A stretch of DNA of 64,000 bases from Thiotrichaceae bacterium (GTDB taxonomy: Bacteria; Pseudomonadota; Gammaproteobacteria; Thiotrichales; Thiotrichaceae), in contig JAGLEV010000003.1 of NCBI GenBank assembly GCA_023144895.1, forward strand, positions 40,202 to 104,201. The letters run 5' to 3'. This document shows positions 1 to 9,263 of this stretch, piece by piece (position 1 is the first letter of the stretch; every line of letters begins with the position of its first letter). The notes beneath the pieces are model-generated. The model did not search any database and was not told the origin of the DNA. It saw only the letters and a list, made by a program, of their open reading frames with translations. Position numbers and translations under genes: made by a program.

Positions 1-561
1 CTTAATGTAATAAGTATTAACATCAATACTACTTGATAAGCCTGCCAGTAAATTTCCAGAGTAACTATATCCTTTACCATCTGTTGCTATAAATTGATCT
101 CTTTTATTTCCATCAAGAACTTTACCATGAGCTGCACGGAAAAATCGCTTTTCAGAATAATCAACCGTCCAAATAGCAGGTTCAGTCGCATTTGCGGCTC
201 CTGCTAAGTGAAAAAATAAATTTCCCTCTTTATTTCGAACATCCACTTGACTATAGGATATTAATATACTTCCTGCGGGAAGACCAAAGACAGCACTCAC
301 ATCTTTATTTGTACCTGATTGATTTGGCCCAGCTGTAATATCTAACATTTGGGGTGTTAACCGAGAAAAACTAGGCACAACCTCTGCTAATGCCGAAGAT
401 CCTAGAAAAAAGATATTTATAAACAAAGTCGCCAATATCAGTACATATTTATTTTTTTGTTTTTTTCTTATTACAGCTGTCTTAAATAGTTGTCTATTAT
501 TCATAAATGTAGCTTTACAGGTAACAGAAACAAGCTGTTTAATTATATGTGATAAATTCAA
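1..561 (-). CDS. Exported protein, N-terminal part only (runs off the window)
   Basis: The minus-strand frame is open from the window edge back to a TTG at 559-561. That TTG is preceded by AGGAG (568-572) with a 6-base spacer, a better start than the ATG at 502-504, which lacks an SD. About 187 residues are visible. There is a long basic N-region, a hydrophobic segment (about residues 40-58, LILATLFINIFFLGSSALA) and a likely Ala-x-Ala signal-peptidase site before EVVPSF. The mature part is rich in Gly, Asn and Ser and contains no motif I recognise. The gene diverges from the minor pilin operon. A PilY1-like pilus tip protein would fit the neighbourhood, because pilX is not followed by pilY1 here, but nothing in the visible sequence proves it. 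Confidence 0.7.
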   Translation of the reverse strand, partial: MNLSHIIKQLVSVTCKATFMNNRQLFKTAVIRKKQKNKYVLILATLFINIFFLGSSALAEVVPSFSRLTPQMLDITAGPNQSGTNKDVSAVFGLPAGSILISYSQVDVRNKEGNLFFHLAGAANATEPAIWTVDYSEKRFFRAAHGKVLDGNKRDQFIATDGKGYSYSGNLLAGLSSSIDVNTYYIK

Positions 562-1256
562 CGGGTACTCCTACTTAGATTTAATAGTACGAATTAACTA
601 AACAATATCGTGCTGTTATAATTTTTATAATAGATTTAAACTTAGCATTTAAGTTTTTAACTTTAATGAGCAAAGGATTTTATATTATTACTCAACAACT
701 TATGTTAGATTTTATCATAGAAAATGATGGTGCGCCCATTCTTCTAAAAAAAGGCAAAAATCACAAGTTTTATAACCTTTTGTAGTACGGATCACAGAAG
801 AAATGGCTGATTATTGCTATACACTATTAATAGTCATTTTATAAACTCCTGCTATAACTTATGCTCAATAGCAGTCAGATCATAAAAACAAAAAACACAA
901 TTATTTTTATAGCTTTATGTAGCACAATCTCAAGCATGAGCGAGAATTGCTACGATCATCTTTATGATTTATCGCACTGTACTTAAATAAAGATTAACGA
1001 GCACTTAATATTTATGGTGATTTCATGATAATACGCCATATACTACTGTTTTTAAATTAATTACTCTATTCGTCGGATATAATTTGATTTTTATAAATCA
1101 TTTTTTTATTCTTAGCTATCTTGCTTAACAATAAATAGTGTTTTACTGACATTAATCTTTCAAGTATAACTTGCCTAGTGAACTAAAATTCTTGATAAGA
1201 ATTATAGAAATAACAACATTATAATATGATTTTTCTCTATTCAGATTATTAAAATA
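562..1256. other. Gene-free AT-rich region with one dispersed-repeat copy
   Basis: About 700 bases separate the divergent exported-protein gene and the pilin operon. Both strands are full of stops and no credible short gene was found. It must hold the promoters for both sides, but I see no convincing -35/-10 pair. One copy of the intergenic repeat described below lies at 704-806. A small inverted pair, CTGCTAT...ATAGCAG, lies just after it (about 855-880). Confidence 0.5.
704..806 (+). repeat. Dispersed intergenic repeat, copy A
   Basis: This segment aligns with 9264-9370 and with the reverse complement of 27547-27615. Shared blocks are GTTAGATTTTA at the left end (with copy B), CATTCTTCTAAAAAAAGG, and a right block of the form CCTTYTGTAATGCGGTTCA followed by AGAAGAAA. 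Differences between copies are mostly transitions. No copy encodes an intact peptide, so this is a non-coding repeat family of unknown role. Confidence 0.55.
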
Positions 1257-1787
1257 ATGAATAAAAAATTTAACAATCAAGGATATACATTAGTCGAAGT
1301 TCTTATCGTGCTCGCTATCACCAGTCTTCTTACCTATATTGCCTCTCCTACTTTCTCAAGTATGCTCAATAGCAATAGAATGTCTACTCGTAGTAATGAA
1401 CTATTGGCGGTATTAAATTTCACCCGCAGCTCTGCTGTTACCCATGGCGACTCAGTCACTCTTTGTAAAAAAAATAGCACCTCAACAAACTGTGATAATA
1501 ATGCTGAATGGGAAGATGGCTGGATTGTCTTTTATGATAAAAATGATAATGGCAACATTGACTCTGGTGAAACTATCCTTAATGTCTATCAAGGAATGAA
1601 TAAAACCATCAGCCTGAGCTATACACATAATCGCTTAGTTTATAATAATGAAGGCTTCTCCTATGGCTACAGTGGCACATTTTTGCTTTGTGACTCACGT
1701 GGTAATAGTGCTAGGAAAGGTATTATCATCTCCACCAATGGCCGCCCCAGAAAAGCGAATACTAACGAACTCTCTACCTGTCCATGA
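1257..1787 (+). CDS. fimT: Type II/IV minor pseudopilin, FimT/GspH family
   Basis: This is a minor pilin of the type IV pilus (or type II secretion) machinery, processed by the prepilin peptidase PilD and assembled at the pilus tip. The short leader MNKKFNNQG is followed by YTLVEVLIVLAITSLLTYIA, the class III signal with Glu at +5 and a hydrophobic N-terminal helix (residues 10-30). The C-terminal part (about 60-176) has the GspH/FimT layout, with paired cysteines near 69/78 and 142/175. The length of 176 residues suits the family. It is the first gene of a four-gene cluster, and its stop overlaps the pilV start by 4 bases (ATGA). The start has no obvious SD, but the leader length fixes it. 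Confidence 0.88.
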   Translation: MNKKFNNQGYTLVEVLIVLAITSLLTYIASPTFSSMLNSNRMSTRSNELLAVLNFTRSSAVTHGDSVTLCKKNSTSTNCDNNAEWEDGWIVFYDKNDNGNIDSGETILNVYQGMNKTISLSYTHNRLVYNNEGFSYGYSGTFLLCDSRGNSARKGIIISTNGRPRKANTNELSTCP

Positions 1788-2284
1788 ACATAATAAAAAA
1801 TAATACTGGTTTTTCTTTATTTGAAGTCCTAATAACCACAGTCATTGCCTCTGTTAGCTTATTAGGTATTGGCATATTACAGCTAAAAACACACCAACAT
1901 AATAGTGATGCCAACTTTCAAAGCCATGCCACAATTCTAGCTCATGACATGATCGAGCGAATGCGTGCTAATCCTATGGGTATAGTAAACAGTAGTTATC
2001 ACTTGCCCACTGCAACAAAAAAGGATAGTTGCTATACCACAGGAGGTTGCTCAAATGTTGATATGGCTGAAAATGATATGTATGAATGGGCGGGTGGTGG
2101 TGCACTTTCTATCACCAAAGTATTACCAGCAGGAGTAGGAATTGTTTGTCTTGATTCAACACCAAGCGATGGCACTGCAACTAGCCATGCCTGCGATAAT
2201 ACAGGGTCACTTTATGCGGTAAAGATATGGTGGACTAGTATTAGTGCTAAACCCCAGCAGTTTATAACCACGGTGGGATTCTAA
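1784..2284 (+). CDS. pilV: Type IV pilus minor pilin PilV
   Basis: This is a prepilin-type protein. The leader MNIIKNNTG is followed by FSLFEVLITTVIASVSLLGIG, with Glu at +5, and then by the PilV signature: a helix continuing into QLKTHQHN...AHDMIERMRANPMG (residues about 33-65). PilV works with PilW, PilX and FimT to prime pilus assembly and to carry PilY1. The C-terminal region has paired Cys residues (43-45 and 53-62 region, then near 122 and 137). It is translationally coupled to fimT through a 4-base overlap and followed one base after its stop by pilW. At 166 residues it is normal for the family. Confidence 0.88.
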   Translation: MNIIKNNTGFSLFEVLITTVIASVSLLGIGILQLKTHQHNSDANFQSHATILAHDMIERMRANPMGIVNSSYHLPTATKKDSCYTTGGCSNVDMAENDMYEWAGGGALSITKVLPAGVGIVCLDSTPSDGTATSHACDNTGSLYAVKIWWTSISAKPQQFITTVGF

Positions 2285-2285
2285 A

Positions 2286-3389
2286 ATGAATAAACAAAAA
2301 GGTTTTAGCTTATTAGAATTATTAATTGCCATGAGTATTGGCTTTGTTATTACAGCAGGTGTTTATCAATTATTTTTATCAACCAATAGCTCATTAAGTC
2401 TCATTAATGCACAATCTAGAATGCAGGAAGATGCTCGTTTTGCCTTTTCATTTATTGCCACAAAATTACAGTCAGCAGGCTATTTAGGCTGTCAAAAAAC
2501 GAGTAAAGAGACAATAACTTCCTTTGTTAATACAACAAGTAATGAGTTTAGACCTTGGCGTAGCATTGAAGGCTGGGAAGCTTCTGGAACTAATTATAAC
2601 GACACTTTTACCGCAGTCTTAAATGATTCTGTTGTTACTGCCCATAATGATAGCCACTGGAGTACTTCTACTTCTGATGTAGCGACATTAAATGCAGGAG
2701 TTAGTGCTAAAAAGCGATCCGATATTTTTAAAATTTGGTATACCTCAAGTAGTACAACCTCATTAAGTACGATTAATAGCAACAATGATGAAATCACCTT
2801 TCCTGCCTTTGATTTAAAGCGTGGAGATATTGTTGCTATCAATGACTGTACCACTATCAAGATAGCTCAAGTGTGTAGTATTACAGAGAGTGCAGACAGT
2901 GCAGATAGTGCTAATTTTACTGATTGTTCCACAACAAGTACAACCCCTGGCAACTCATCAAGCAACTTAGGAGATATTAATTTAACTACCGCAGGCATGA
3001 GAGTACTCAGAGAAGCTATCTTTTTTGTTGGTAAGCGTAACGGTAATAACAACAACCCCCCTGCACTTTTCTGGAAAACACTCAGTAACAATGCCCAGCT
3101 AGGTAACCAACAAGAGATACTTGCAGGAGTAGAAAGCTTACAAATGCTTTATGGTGAAGATACGGATGGAGATAAAACACCCAACTCCTATGTATCTGCT
3201 AACTCCATTACTGATTGGGAAAGTGTTACCAGTATTAGAATCAGCTTATTACTTATCTCTAAAAAACAGTCTCAATCTGAAACACTACCTATCTTTTTCA
3301 ACAATAAACTCATCGCTAGTAGTGATCATCACTTAAGAAAAGTTTTTACCACAACCATTGCATTACGCAATCGAGTAACAGGTTACTAA
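2286..3389 (+). CDS. pilW: Type IV pilus minor pilin PilW
   Basis: The prepilin leader MNKQKG is followed by FSLLELLIAMSIGFVITAGVYQLFL, with Glu at +5, then the PilW pattern of a helix with QSRMQEDARFAFSFIATKLQSAGYLGC (about 40-68). The 367-residue length and large Ser/Thr-rich C-terminal domain are typical. The central part (about 195-225) has a low-complexity ADSADSA/TTSTTPGNSSS stretch. A TLPIFFNNKLIASSDHHLRKVFTTTIALRNR ending matches the usual PilW C-terminus. The gene sits between pilV and pilX in a compact operon, and its product is expected at the pilus tip. Confidence 0.88.
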   Translation: MNKQKGFSLLELLIAMSIGFVITAGVYQLFLSTNSSLSLINAQSRMQEDARFAFSFIATKLQSAGYLGCQKTSKETITSFVNTTSNEFRPWRSIEGWEASGTNYNDTFTAVLNDSVVTAHNDSHWSTSTSDVATLNAGVSAKKRSDIFKIWYTSSSTTSLSTINSNNDEITFPAFDLKRGDIVAINDCTTIKIAQVCSITESADSADSANFTDCSTTSTTPGNSSSNLGDINLTTAGMRVLREAIFFVGKRNGNNNNPPALFWKTLSNNAQLGNQQEILAGVESLQMLYGEDTDGDKTPNSYVSANSITDWESVTSIRISLLLISKKQSQSETLPIFFNNKLIASSDHHLRKVFTTTIALRNRVTGY

Positions 3390-3393
3390 GCAT

Positions 3394-3882
3394 ATGATCA
3401 ATCACCACAAACAATCAGGTGTCGTATTAATCACTACATTATTAGTGGTTATTATTTTAACTATTCTAGTTTTAACCACCGCTCGAACCACTATTCTACA
3501 AGAAAAAATGACCAGTAATCTTAGAGAAAGAGATCTGGCTTTTCAATCGGCTGAAAGTGCTTTGCTTGAAGGGCAACAATACCTAGAACAAACCGATCCA
3601 TTACCTGTTTTTAGTAGTGCTAATGGTAGACATAGCTTTAATAAGACAGTTAATTTTAAAAATGATAGTGCATGGGCAAATATAACCACCACCCAATACT
3701 CCAAATCACTACATCAGGTTGAAAGCGCGCCAAAATATGTCATTGAGAAAATTGCACTAGTCAATACTATTGGCGAAAGCTTAGATTCTTCAACCCCTGA
3801 AGTATCAAATTACTACCGTATTAGTAGCAAATCAGTTAATGGCAAGGCTACTGTGATTTTACAGAGTATTTACCGTCGTTAA
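3394..3882 (+). CDS. pilX: Type IV pilus minor pilin PilX
   Basis: The N-terminus, MINHHKQSG then VVLITTLLVVIILTILVLTTARTT, is PilX-like. These pilins have a hydrophobic helix without the strict Glu+5 motif, followed by LQEKMTSNLRERDLAFQSAESALLEGQQYL (about residues 34-63), the conserved PilX N segment. Its length is 162 residues. It is the last gene of the pilin cluster, ending 19 bases before the convergent citrate synthase gene, so no pilY1 or pilE follows as it often does elsewhere. I saw no terminator between the two convergent genes. Confidence 0.85.
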   Translation: MINHHKQSGVVLITTLLVVIILTILVLTTARTTILQEKMTSNLRERDLAFQSAESALLEGQQYLEQTDPLPVFSSANGRHSFNKTVNFKNDSAWANITTTQYSKSLHQVESAPKYVIEKIALVNTIGESLDSSTPEVSNYYRISSKSVNGKATVILQSIYRR

Positions 3883-3901
3883 GCCGAGTACATTGACCCA
3901 T

Positions 3902-5206
3902 TTAACGCTTAGCTAATGGTACATAATCTCGATGTGACTTACCCGTATAAAGCTGTCGTGGACGGGAAATGCGAGTTTTATTATCCCCCATCATTTCATG
4001 CCAATGAGAAATCCAGCCAATGGTTCGTGCCATTGCAAACATTACGGTAAACATATTCAATGGAATACCCATGCTTAAGAAAATAATCCCTGAATAGAAA
4101 TCAACATTAGGATAAAGTTTGCGTTTAACAAAATACTCATCTTCCAGAGCCACTTTTTCCAGTGTCATCGCAATATCTAATAGCTCTTTATGCTCTTCTT
4201 TCGCCAAACCACCATCAATAATTTGGTGGCATAAGTCACGAATTATTTTGGCACGAGGATCATAGCTTTTATACACCCGATGCCCAAAGCCCATTAAGCG
4301 AAAGTTATTGGTTTTATCTTTTGCTTTCTCAATAAAATAATCAACATCCTCTTTAGACTTACTAATTTCAATCAGCATTTTAACTGCCGCTTCATTGGCA
4401 CCACCATGTGCTGGGCCCCACAGTGAAGCAATACCCGCAGCAATCGCAGCAAAAGGATTAGCCTCGGAACTTCCTGCTAAACGCACCGTTGAAGTCGAGG
4501 CATTTTGCTCATGATCAGCATGAGTAATTAAAATCACCTCTAATGCACGTACCATGATAGGTGAAGCTATATATTTTTCTGAAGGCAAAGAAAACATCAT
4601 ATGCAGGAAATTTTCCGCATAGCTTAAATTATTATTAGGATAAACAAAAGGTGTGCCATTTGCATAGCGATAACTCCATGCAGCAATCGTTGGCATCTTG
4701 GCAATCAATAAAATAGCCGCGTCATAACGATCTTTTTCATCAGCAATATCCATATACTCATGATAAAATGCTGACAGTGCACCAACAACACCCACCATGG
4801 TTGCCATAGGATGTGCATCACGTCGAAAACCTGAATAGAAGCGCTTCATTTGCTCATGAAGCATTGTGTGGTAAGTCACTAGATTAATAAAAGAATCCAG
4901 CTCCTCTTTATTAGGCAACTCACCATTGAGTAAAAGATAACAAGTTTCCATAAAGCTCCCCTTCTCGGCAAGCTGATCAATACTATAGCCACGGTATTCT
5001 AACAAACCCTGATCGCCATCAAGGTAAGTAATATCACTCCAGCAACTCGCTGTTGACATAAAGCCAGGATCATAGGTTAATAAGCCTGTTTTTTTATAAA
5101 GCTGACTGACATCAATGGCTTTAGGTCCTTGGGTTGGGTGCAAGATATTGAGTTCAATACTTTCGCCTGTCTCATTATCTGTTAATGTCGCTGTGTTTTT
5201 TGCCAT
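3902..5206 (-). CDS. gltA: Citrate synthase
   Basis: This enzyme condenses oxaloacetate and acetyl-CoA to citrate, the entry step of the TCA cycle, in the cytoplasm. The 434-residue protein is of the hexameric type II gammaproteobacterial kind. It has a short N-terminal beta region (residues about 1-50), the [14 protein letters not shown] block, [29 protein letters not shown] and NVDFYSG with the catalytic Asp. The C-terminal RPRQLYTG is also conserved. The start ATG has a clear AGGAG (about 5215-5219) upstream. It is a single gene, convergent with the pilin operon. A candidate TATAAT lies at 5278-5283 on the minus strand, without a convincing -35. Confidence 0.96.
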   Translation of the reverse strand: MAKNTATLTDNETGESIELNILHPTQGPKAIDVSQLYKKTGLLTYDPGFMSTASCWSDITYLDGDQGLLEYRGYSIDQLAEKGSFMETCYLLLNGELPNKEELDSFINLVTYHTMLHEQMKRFYSGFRRDAHPMATMVGVVGALSAFYHEYMDIADEKDRYDAAILLIAKMPTIAAWSYRYANGTPFVYPNNNLSYAENFLHMMFSLPSEKYIASPIMVRALEVILITHADHEQNASTSTVRLAGSSEANPFAAIAAGIASLWGPAHGGANEAAVKMLIEISKSKEDVDYFIEKAKDKTNNFRLMGFGHRVYKSYDPRAKIIRDLCHQIIDGGLAKEEHKELLDIAMTLEKVALEDEYFVKRKLYPNVDFYSGIIFLSMGIPLNMFTVMFAMARTIGWISHWHEMMGDNKTRISRPRQLYTGKSHRDYVPLAKR

Positions 5207-5534
5207 TTATCCCTCTCCTAATGATTTTCTGATCAGGCATTTTAAAACAATCCATTAGCTGCCCTCCCACTGTTATCATTATATTTTACCTTATTTTTGT
5301 TTAAATCACAGAGGCAACTAGAGTATAACTCCTAAACCAATAGCTTAAACAAGGTCAATTGAAGACAAATTTCAGCACTTAAAAATGCGCTATTTTTATT
5401 TTTTGAGACACAAACAGAGGGGAAATATGATCTTCAGTATTCATATTACTGAATTGCTTGCTTAACAGCCTAAGGTTTATAGAACCTTATCACTTGTGAA
5501 TAAGTTGGTTTCCTATTCAATAATTAAATAATCA
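5207..5534. other. Intergenic region between gltA and norD
   Basis: This 328-base region holds the gltA leader (AGGAG just before the start, possible -10 TATAAT at 5278-5283 on the minus strand). A bulged hairpin lies about 30 bases past the norD stop: CTTATCAC 5486-5493 and GTGAATAAG 5496-5504. It could end the norQ-norD transcript, but it has no strong T-run. A short TTCAGTA/TACTGAA pair lies near 5433-5453. No short gene is apparent. Confidence 0.4.
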
Positions 5535-7391
5535 CTAAACACCTGAAGTTAAACGCAGATATAGCTGTGGTAGCTTTTTAGGTAATTCATTCGCATCTTG
5601 AATGACAACAAAGGATTTACTACCAAACAAATAAGGCAAATAATTCTCCGCCTCTTCATCAATGGTAATACAAAAGGGTCGCAAGCCTTTTTTCTCCGCT
5701 TCCAGTACTGCCATACGGGTATCTTCTATACCATAACGACCTTCATATTTATCGAGGTCATTAGGCTTTCCATCAGTAAAAATAAGTAACAATTTTTGGC
5801 TACTGGCTTCTGCTTCTAATAAGCTTGAAGCATAACGAATAGCAGCGCCTAAACGCGTATAATAACCGGGTCTAGCTGCCTGTATAAAGCCTCGCACACT
5901 ATCATCATATTTTTCATCAAAGTTTTTAATTTTATAAAAACGAATATGGCTACGATTTCTAGAAGAGAAACCATGCAGTGCAAAGCGATCCCCTGTAACA
6001 CTCAGTGCTTCAGAAAATAAAAACAATGAGTCACGAATAACATCAATCACCCGACTATGATTGTTAATATGAGCATCAGTTGACAAGGAAAGATCCGCAA
6101 GTAATAAACAAGACATATCCCGTGTTTTATTGCGTAACTCTCGATAAATAGGCATATCACTTTGTACACCATGATGCTTTCGATCAGCTAAGAAATTAAT
6201 ATAACTCTCTAAATCAATTTCCATACCATCCTGCTGACGAGATTCCCAATGACGCTGAGGTTTTAGCACTTCAAACTGTCGACGGATTTTCTTTACTTGT
6301 TGCTGTAAGTGCTCTGGCAGCGCGATAGGCTCAGCATCTCGTGACATCATGACTTGCAAACGGCAATGGTCTTTTTGCAAATATTGCTTTTTATAATCCC
6401 ATTCATCAAGAGGAATTCCATCACCCAGCACAATATCATCATAATCACTAGAAGGTAAATCTAGGTCTAACTTAATTTTGCTCGCTGTGGTTTCGCTATC
6501 TTGTGCCACCGTAATATTGTCCATATCCTCGGCAGTTCGCATAGCATCATCATCGTCATCATCTGTACTGGTACGATCAACCTTAGAATATTCTGCCCAG
6601 CTCCATAGGCTTTCAAGACGAAAGCTTATTAAACCATCATTACCCTCTACCATATCCTCACGATTGCCAGATTTGCGTGTTTGTTGCTTTTGCTGATCTT
6701 TTTTGGACTGAGCACCTTCTTCGATATCAGGATCTTGCGGTGCAGTGCCTCCCTGAAACTCATATTTTTCAGGCGATGGGTGTAACCATAGAGGGACAGG
6801 TTGTGGTGGACGTTTAGCATAGTGTAAGTCAACCAATGCCATCGGATCATTTAATGCATTACAAATAATAACTTCCTGAGCCGCTTCATCTTTCGGTAAA
6901 TCGCTGGCTTGATAACGTTGCTTTAAATGAGCCTCAACCAATTGTTGATAACGTGGCATTAAGCCTGGCCAGATTGCTAGTGCTTCACGTGTACGGTATT
7001 GATTACGAGTAATCCAGTTTTTATATTCACGATTATCCTCATTTAACTCCACCGCAGAAAGTGCGACTAACCATAGATATAAATCTTTATTGAGTTGCTG
7101 TGTGGGAAATATTGCAATACTTTCAGGTAGCTTTAAGGCTTCTTCATCACGCCAAGCATATTGTACTTTATGACCAACACCTGCAATACGCTCTAAAATA
7201 GTACGGCGTGAGTGGTTTTTGGATTCAGTCGAATTCTCAACACGTAAGCCACCTTCCCCTCCCAAAGCTCGAAAAAACACACTAACAATATGACGGATAT
7301 CCTCCAAGTAAACGATAGCCTCAGGATAATGACTATCGGCTCGCTGAGTAATAAAGCGATGCCATACTGAACCGACAATTTCTTCTAACAT
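5535..7391 (-). CDS. norD: Nitric oxide reductase activation protein NorD (VWA domain)
   Basis: NorD, with the AAA ATPase NorQ, matures cytochrome-c-dependent nitric oxide reductase, probably helping insertion of the non-haem iron into NorB. The 618-residue protein has an N-terminal helical part, an acidic low-complexity middle (about residues 270-285, a run of six Asp) and a C-terminal von Willebrand A domain from about residue 425. The MIDAS-type motif is DLSLSTD and the second metal-site segment is FTDGKPND. It lies downstream of norQ and the zinc-ribbon gene and is probably cotranscribed with them. The norCB structural genes lie about 2 kb upstream on the same strand, beyond a terminator and a gene-poor gap. 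At 618 residues it is typical of the NorD family. Confidence 0.93.
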   Translation of the reverse strand: MLEEIVGSVWHRFITQRADSHYPEAIVYLEDIRHIVSVFFRALGGEGGLRVENSTESKNHSRRTILERIAGVGHKVQYAWRDEEALKLPESIAIFPTQQLNKDLYLWLVALSAVELNEDNREYKNWITRNQYRTREALAIWPGLMPRYQQLVEAHLKQRYQASDLPKDEAAQEVIICNALNDPMALVDLHYAKRPPQPVPLWLHPSPEKYEFQGGTAPQDPDIEEGAQSKKDQQKQQTRKSGNREDMVEGNDGLISFRLESLWSWAEYSKVDRTSTDDDDDDAMRTAEDMDNITVAQDSETTASKIKLDLDLPSSDYDDIVLGDGIPLDEWDYKKQYLQKDHCRLQVMMSRDAEPIALPEHLQQQVKKIRRQFEVLKPQRHWESRQQDGMEIDLESYINFLADRKHHGVQSDMPIYRELRNKTRDMSCLLLADLSLSTDAHINNHSRVIDVIRDSLFLFSEALSVTGDRFALHGFSSRNRSHIRFYKIKNFDEKYDDSVRGFIQAARPGYYTRLGAAIRYASSLLEAEASSQKLLLIFTDGKPNDLDKYEGRYGIEDTRMAVLEAEKKGLRPFCITIDEEAENYLPYLFGSKSFVVIQDANELPKKLPQLYLRLTSGV

Positions 7392-7430
7392 CTAGGATAC
7401 CTTCTATTTATTAAAATCAAAAGACTAGGA

Positions 7431-7613
7431 TTAAAGACTAGGTAACCAATACATCATGATAATACAAAAAATCACAATACTAACAAACCATATCATAAAC
7501 TTTTTTTGAGGCGCTTTAGCAAGGTCAGGGGGCAATGGGATACCACAATGCGGGCAATCCTTATCACTTGCCTCCACAACACCATTACAATGTTTACAAT
7601 TTAATACTCTCAT
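7431..7613 (-). CDS. Small zinc-ribbon membrane protein between norQ and norD
   Basis: This 60-residue protein has two CxxC knuckles, CKHC (6-9) and CPHC (20-23), forming a zinc ribbon. A proline-rich linker and one C-terminal transmembrane helix (about 39-58, FMIWFVSIVIFCIIMMYWLP) follow. Its start overlaps the norQ stop by 4 bases (7610-7613), so translation is probably coupled, and norD follows 39 bases later. This is strong evidence that it is a real gene. Its function is unknown. Placement between the two NOR maturation genes suggests a role in anchoring or metal handling for NorQ/NorD at the membrane, which is inference. Confidence 0.8.
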   Translation of the reverse strand: MRVLNCKHCNGVVEASDKDCPHCGIPLPPDLAKAPQKKFMIWFVSIVIFCIIMMYWLPSL

Positions 7614-8407
7614 TTATTTGTTATCGCCATGCCAAGTTTGGCATAAACCACTTCCATCAAAGCTTCAACGGTTTCTTCATCATCGGTTAGTGGCTCAACA
7701 ATCGCTGCTCGACAAGCATCCACGGCTGGAAAACCTGATTGAATCAAGGTAGCGGCATACACTAATAGACGGGTAGAAGCAGACTCTTCTAAATCATGCC
7801 CTTTTAATACACGTAATGCATGAGCCAATTCTATTAGCTGTGTTGCCATGGCATCATCAATACCCGTTTCTTTCTTAACAATATTAGTTTCTGTTGCCAC
7901 ATCAGGATAATCAAAACGCATAGAAACAAAACGCTGACGGGTTGAAGGCTTCATGCCTTTAAGTAAATTTTGATAGCCAGGGTTATAAGAAACAATCAAC
8001 ATAAATTCAGGGGGTGCTTGTAGTAACTCCCCTGTTCGCTCTATTGGCAAGATACGACGATCATCTGATAAGGGATGGAGTACTACGGTAGTATCTTTTC
8101 GTGCTTCAACCACTTCATCAAGATAACAAATTGCTCCCTCACGCACGGCTTTGGTTAAAGGGCCATCTTTCCAATAAGTCTCACCATCACCAATTAAATG
8201 CCGACCCACTAAATCAGCAGCCGTTAAGTCATCATGACAAGCCACCGTATACAATGGTCGATCAATCGTTGCTGCCATGTGCTGAATAAATCGTGTTTTA
8301 CCACAACCTGTTGGCCCCTTAATTAATAAGGGCAACTGATTATTATAAGCATGATGAAATAAATCAATTTCGTTCTTTTGTGCTTGATAATAAGGGATTT
8401 CGTTCAT
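7610..8407 (-). CDS. norQ: Nitric oxide reductase activation ATPase NorQ (MoxR/CbbQ AAA family)
   Basis: This is a MoxR-type AAA+ ATPase that acts with NorD to activate the nitric oxide reductase complex. The 265-residue sequence shows Walker A GPTGCGKT (about residues 36-43), Walker B ICYLDEVVEA (about 93-102), a sensor segment MLIVSYNPGYQN and an arginine-finger region STRQRFVSMRFDYP. CbbQ and NorQ are close relatives. The adjacent norD and nearby norCB favour NorQ over the RuBisCO activase partner. The start ATG is preceded by GAGGA with a 7-base spacer. It is followed with a 4-base overlap by the zinc-ribbon gene. Confidence 0.92.
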   Translation of the reverse strand: MNEIPYYQAQKNEIDLFHHAYNNQLPLLIKGPTGCGKTRFIQHMAATIDRPLYTVACHDDLTAADLVGRHLIGDGETYWKDGPLTKAVREGAICYLDEVVEARKDTTVVLHPLSDDRRILPIERTGELLQAPPEFMLIVSYNPGYQNLLKGMKPSTRQRFVSMRFDYPDVATETNIVKKETGIDDAMATQLIELAHALRVLKGHDLEESASTRLLVYAATLIQSGFPAVDACRAAIVEPLTDDEETVEALMEVVYAKLGMAITNK

Positions 8408-8416
8408 TGGTATTCC

Positions 8417-8878
8417 TCAGGCTTTAACCTTAAGTTTATAGCCATTTAATTTTGCAAATTTTGCAGTCACCATATCCAAAGTGTTAACATGGCTAATAAA
8501 CCATGCTGGCCACAAAACAAGAACATAGTCAGCAACTAAGTCAATATTGTAGTTAGTATTCCACTCACTGATCACTGACTTCATCTTATTTAAAGCAATT
8601 TCATGCTCATTAAGATGCACATAATAAGCAGGAAAGTTAAATTCCTGCATTAGCTCATTTTCACGCGCGAAGTGTGCATCTGAGTGCTCAAGCCAAGATT
8701 CCATCATCTTCGATAAATGAGTAACCTCAGCCAGTGAAAAATCACCACTTTTTTCTTGATATTCACGCACAAGCTTACCAATAAGATTGACTCGTTGTAA
8801 TTCCTCAGAATGTGTATCATTCATAAAATCAATATCAACAAGAGGGATGGATTCTTCATCCATAATATTTTTACTCAT
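8417..8878 (-). CDS. Hemerythrin-like oxygen/NO-binding protein
   Basis: This 153-residue cytoplasmic four-helix protein carries the complete diiron ligand set of hemerythrins. There is a His in NDTHSEE (about residue 22), HxxxE in HFARENE (about 73-77), HxxxH in HLNEH (about 87-91) and HxxxxD in HVNTLD (about 126-131). Bacterial hemerythrins bind O2 and sometimes NO. Its position 9 bases upstream of norQ in the same orientation suggests a role in NO detoxification, oxygen protection or iron delivery to the NOR maturation machinery. That link is inferred only from context. The start has GGAG close upstream. Confidence 0.85.
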   Translation of the reverse strand: MSKNIMDEESIPLVDIDFMNDTHSEELQRVNLIGKLVREYQEKSGDFSLAEVTHLSKMMESWLEHSDAHFARENELMQEFNFPAYYVHLNEHEIALNKMKSVISEWNTNYNIDLVADYVLVLWPAWFISHVNTLDMVTAKFAKLNGYKLKVKA

Positions 8879-9263
8879 AATGCTCCAAAGTAACCAGTAA
8901 ATCTATGACGATAGATTGCTTATAGAATATGACCCACCACCGTAACAATGCACCACATAACCCTATAGCTCTGAATAATAGGTATACCTTTTATAATAAC
9001 TGTCAACAATAATCCTATTATAATGTGACTATGTACTCTATTAAAAACACCCCATACCGTAGATTAATACATGATCCTACCAAGGTGCTGTATAACGCAT
9101 ATATTCAAATTATTTAATAATATAAAGCAAGGGAAATAGTACTATCTAGTATTAAATCTATCGACACATATTAAAGAATAGAAATATATTAATAAAAGTA
9201 TTAGTGTTTAATTAGCAATAAAATATTCATTACCTCAAGCATTTTATTTCTCCAGAAGTTCCT

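Noticed and set aside
7610..8407. CbbQ, the RuBisCO activase ATPase
   Set aside because: The partner with a VWA domain and the neighbouring norCB genes fit NorQ. No RuBisCO gene is in the window.
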